From: Bacteroidales bacterium UBA1745 | Lineage (GTDB): Bacteria > Bacteroidota > Bacteroidia > Bacteroidales > UBA932 | Length of the DNA stretch: 6,775 nucleotides | Direction of reading: 5' to 3' | Assembly: GCA_002314885.1 (NCBI GenBank) | Contig: DCHT01000045.1 | Span: 10,549 to 17,323, forward strand | Shown here: in pieces, positions 5,479 to 6,775 of the stretch | Numbering within the stretch: the first letter of the stretch is position 1 | Layout: the number at the start of each line of letters is the position of its first letter | Made by a program: the position numbers and the translations under genes | The notes under the pieces: model-generated | Seen by the model: only the letters and a program-made list of their open reading frames with translations | The model's database searches: none | Told to the model about the DNA's origin: nothing

Positions 5479-5931
5479 GTGGAAACACAAAGCTACAAGA
5501 CAGTCTATGCAAATCCTAAGACTGTAACAAAAGGCTGGGTTGTCATTGACGCTACTGACGTAGTGCTCGGTCGTCTTGCTTCAAGGGTTGCCCTCATCCT
5601 CCGTGGTAAGGACAAGCCTTACTTCACTCCTAACCAGGATTGTGGTGATAACGTTATCATCCTCAATGCTGACAAGGTGAAGCTCACCGGCAAGAAGATG
5701 ACCGACAGGGTCTATGTTCGCTACACTGGTTATCCAGGTGGACAGAGATTCGCCACTCCGAAGGAAATCTTGGCAAAGAAGCCTACCGAACTGGTAAGAA
5801 TGTCCGTAAGGGGCATGCTTCCAAAGAATCGTCTTGGAGAGAAGATCATCAAGAACCTTTACCTCTATCAGGGAAGTGAGCATCCTCACCAGGCGCAGAA
5901 CCCAAAAGTTATTACGATAAACGAAATTTAG
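5479..5931 (+). CDS. rplM: 50S ribosomal protein L13 (uL13)
   Basis: Large-subunit ribosomal protein that binds 23S rRNA early in assembly. It has 150 residues, close to the usual 142-155. Recognisable stretches are KGWVVIDATDVVLGRLASRV (18-37), LRGKDKPYFTPNQDCGDNV (41-59), NADKVKLTGKK (63-73), YTGYPGGQ (82-89) and the signature VRGMLPKNRLG (110-120) followed by LYLYQGSEHPHQAQNPK (127-143). I chose the GTG at 5479 because VETQSYKT lines up with the N-terminus of Bacteroides L13 (MDTLSYKT, as I recall it). The upstream in-frame ATG at 5425 would add 18 residues unlike L13, and lies in the leader hairpin beside the transcription start. rpsI follows after 7 nt, the classic L13-S9 pair. Confidence 0.96.
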   Translation: METQSYKTVYANPKTVTKGWVVIDATDVVLGRLASRVALILRGKDKPYFTPNQDCGDNVIILNADKVKLTGKKMTDRVYVRYTGYPGGQRFATPKEILAKKPTELVRMSVRGMLPKNRLGEKIIKNLYLYQGSEHPHQAQNPKVITINEI

Positions 5932-5938
5932 GCAGACG

Positions 5939-6331
5939 ATGAAAAATGCAGTAAACGCCCTTGGAAGACGTAAATCAGCAGTCGCTCGTGTTTATCTCGC
6001 AGCCGGTACGGGTGTCGTTACGATCAACGGTCGTGAAGTTTCTGACTACTTCAAGGAGGAGTCACTCCGTTACATCGTTAACCAGCCATTCGCAGTTACC
6101 GCAACTGAAGGTCAGTTTGACGTGAAGGCCAACCTCGACGGTGGCGGAATCAAAGGTCAGGCAGAGGCTCTCAGGCTCGGTATCAGCCGTGCTCTTTGCG
6201 AAGTTGACAAGGAGGCTTATCGCTCAGCTCTCAAGGCAGAAGGGTTCCTTACCCGTGACGCCCGTGAGGTCGAGAGGAAGAAACCTGGTCAGCCTGGTGC
6301 ACGTAGGCGCTTCCAGTTCAGTAAACGTTAA
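5939..6331 (+). CDS. rpsI: 30S ribosomal protein S9 (uS9)
   Basis: Small-subunit head protein whose C-terminal tail reaches the P-site tRNA. The 130 residues match the family length. ALGRRKSAVARVYL (7-20) is the N-terminal motif, GGGIKGQAEALRLGISRAL (68-86) is the S9 signature, and GFLTRDAREVERKKPGQPGA (102-121) leads to the basic tail RRRFQFSKR (122-130), ending in the conserved Ser-Lys-Arg. The gene begins 7 nt after the rplM stop with no Shine-Dalgarno sequence, so translation is probably coupled to L13. A 149-nt spacer separates it from rpsB. Confidence 0.97.
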   Translation: MKNAVNALGRRKSAVARVYLAAGTGVVTINGREVSDYFKEESLRYIVNQPFAVTATEGQFDVKANLDGGGIKGQAEALRLGISRALCEVDKEAYRSALKAEGFLTRDAREVERKKPGQPGARRRFQFSKR

Positions 6332-6480
6332 AATTTACTACCTGATTTACAAACAGCACATTGCGGTTTTCAAACCATCCCGCGGATGGTTGCTGCAGTG
6401 CGGAAAAGGCGGGGGATTGACAAGGTCACTACTCCCATCTTGAAGAAAAGAGAACAACAAACATTAAAGTCATTAAAGAA
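6332..6480 (+). promoter_or_regulatory. Structured spacer before rpsB (candidate S2 leader or attenuator)
   Basis: This spacer is far longer than the 7-nt gap between rplM and rpsI and can fold in several ways. The strongest element is a perfect 8-bp stem, AACCATCC (6373-6380) with GGATGGTT (6384-6391), closing the tight loop CGC. It is flanked by outer pairing GCAC/GTGC (6356-6359 with 6398-6401) and TGC/GCA (6362-6364 with 6395-6397), with an AT bulge, making one long imperfect hairpin. Downstream, CAAGGT (6421-6426) can pair with ATCTTG (6437-6442, one G-U), and GGGGG (6411-6415) can pair with CTCCC (6432-6436, one G-U). These last two interleave. No T-run follows the main hairpin, so a simple rho-independent terminator is unlikely, and I find no TAnnTTTG promoter. 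Control of rpsB-tsf by S2, or an RNA processing site, is an inference. Confidence 0.45.
6462..6478 (+). repeat. Tandem CATTAAAG repeat at the rpsB initiation region
   Basis: CATTAAAG occurs at 6462-6469 and again at 6471-6478, a 9-base period, ending 2 nt before the rpsB ATG. The related CAATTAAAG stands 10 nt before the rplM GTG (5461-5469). Given the lack of Shine-Dalgarno sequences here, such A-rich stretches probably serve as unstructured ribosome landing sites; the repetition itself may be chance. Confidence 0.35.
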
Positions 6481-6775
6481 ATGGCAAGAACAAATTTCCA
6501 AGAATTGCTTGATGCAGGTGTTCATTTCGGTCACTTGGCTCGTAAGTGGAACCCTAAGATGGCTCCATACATCTTCGACCAGAAGAACGGAATCCACATC
6601 ATCGACCTGCATAAAAGTATAGTTAAGATCGACGAGGCTGCCAACGTTATGAAGCAGTTGGCACGTTCAGGTCGCAAGATCCTCTTCGTCGCAACCAAGA
6701 AGCAGGCAAAAGAGATCGTAGCTGAGAAAGCAGCTGCAGTCAATATGCCGTACGTGACAGAGCGTTGGGCAGGTG
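6481..6775 (+). CDS. rpsB: 30S ribosomal protein S2 (uS2), 5' part
   Basis: Small-subunit protein that joins late in assembly and recruits S1 where that is present. The first 98 residues are in the window and the rest continues past the right edge. The N-terminus FQELLDAGVHFGHLARKWNPKM (6-27) contains the S2 motif LLDAGVHFGH. It is followed by YIFDQKNGIHIIDLHKS (30-46), GRKILFVATKKQAKEIV (64-80) and ERWAG (94-98), all standard for S2. The ATG follows an A-rich stretch without a Shine-Dalgarno sequence. It belongs with rplM-rpsI; tsf (EF-Ts) is the expected next gene but is not seen here. Confidence 0.97.
   Translation, partial: MARTNFQELLDAGVHFGHLARKWNPKMAPYIFDQKNGIHIIDLHKSIVKIDEAANVMKQLARSGRKILFVATKKQAKEIVAEKAAAVNMPYVTERWAG

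Noticed and set aside
4480..5931. A 483-codon plus-strand open frame covering most of dusB and all of rplM
   Set aside because: Only its last 150 codons are a real protein (L13). The upstream part is the antisense of dusB with no recognisable domain, and it crosses the rplM promoter and leader.
6373..6391. Hairpin before rpsB as a rho-independent terminator after rpsI
   Set aside because: The stem is strong but is followed by GCTGCAGTGC, not a T-run, and no new promoter is seen before rpsB.
6411..6442. Firm claim of an H-type pseudoknot before rpsB
   Set aside because: The strand order fits, but a zero-length third loop over a 5-bp stem is sterically doubtful; reported only as competing pairings.
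1..6775. Defence system, mobile element, prophage, CRISPR or secretion locus
   Set aside because: All of the coding sequence is accounted for by housekeeping genes; there are no direct-repeat arrays, terminal inverted repeats, transposase or integrase motifs.

Overview
The window reads as a chromosomal housekeeping segment from a Gram-negative member of the Bacteroidota, most likely Bacteroidales. The grounds are: promoters that fit the Bacteroidota TTTG / TAnnTTTG pattern and not TTGACA/TATAAT; no clear Shine-Dalgarno sequence before any start codon, but A-rich leaders; a DAHP synthase with a C-terminal chorismate mutase domain; a five-helix cytochrome b of the succinate dehydrogenase/fumarate reductase type; LpxK, which implies lipid A; and ribosomal proteins L13, S9 and S2 with Bacteroidales-like sequence. 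Genus and species cannot be told from this stretch. I see no insertion sequence, phage gene, CRISPR array, tRNA or rRNA.

Layout. (1) 1-704, minus: pyrH (UMP kinase), complete except for the last base of its presumed stop codon. (2) 705-830: a divergent promoter region serving pyrH leftward and sdhC rightward. (3) 831-3254, plus: sdhC (cytochrome b), frr (ribosome recycling factor) and a DAHP synthase-chorismate mutase fusion. The last two are joined by a TGATG stop/start overlap. (4) 3187-5355, minus: dusB (tRNA-dihydrouridine synthase) followed after 12 nt by lpxK. The end of lpxK overlaps the end of the DAHP synthase gene tail to tail by 68 bp. (5) 5356-5478: a second divergent promoter region, in which the two -33 elements lie back to back in a palindrome, followed by a short hairpin-bearing leader for rplM. 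(6) 5479-6775, plus: rplM (L13), rpsI (S9), a 149-nt structured spacer, and rpsB (S2), which runs off the right edge.

Functions. Most genes serve translation (L13, S9, S2, ribosome recycling, tRNA dihydrouridine). The rest make central building blocks or energy: UDP from UMP, entry to aromatic amino acids, lipid A 4'-phosphorylation, and the membrane anchor of succinate dehydrogenase/fumarate reductase. pyrH, frr and rpsB, which form one cluster in many bacteria (rpsB-tsf-pyrH-frr), all occur here but are dispersed, with sdhC between pyrH and frr.

No gene in the window is of unknown function. The best candidates for something under-described are non-coding: the rplM leader hairpin, the rpsI-rpsB spacer with several possible RNA structures, and the two overlapping divergent promoter regions. 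The sdhC gene without adjacent sdhA/sdhB is the oddest point of gene order.
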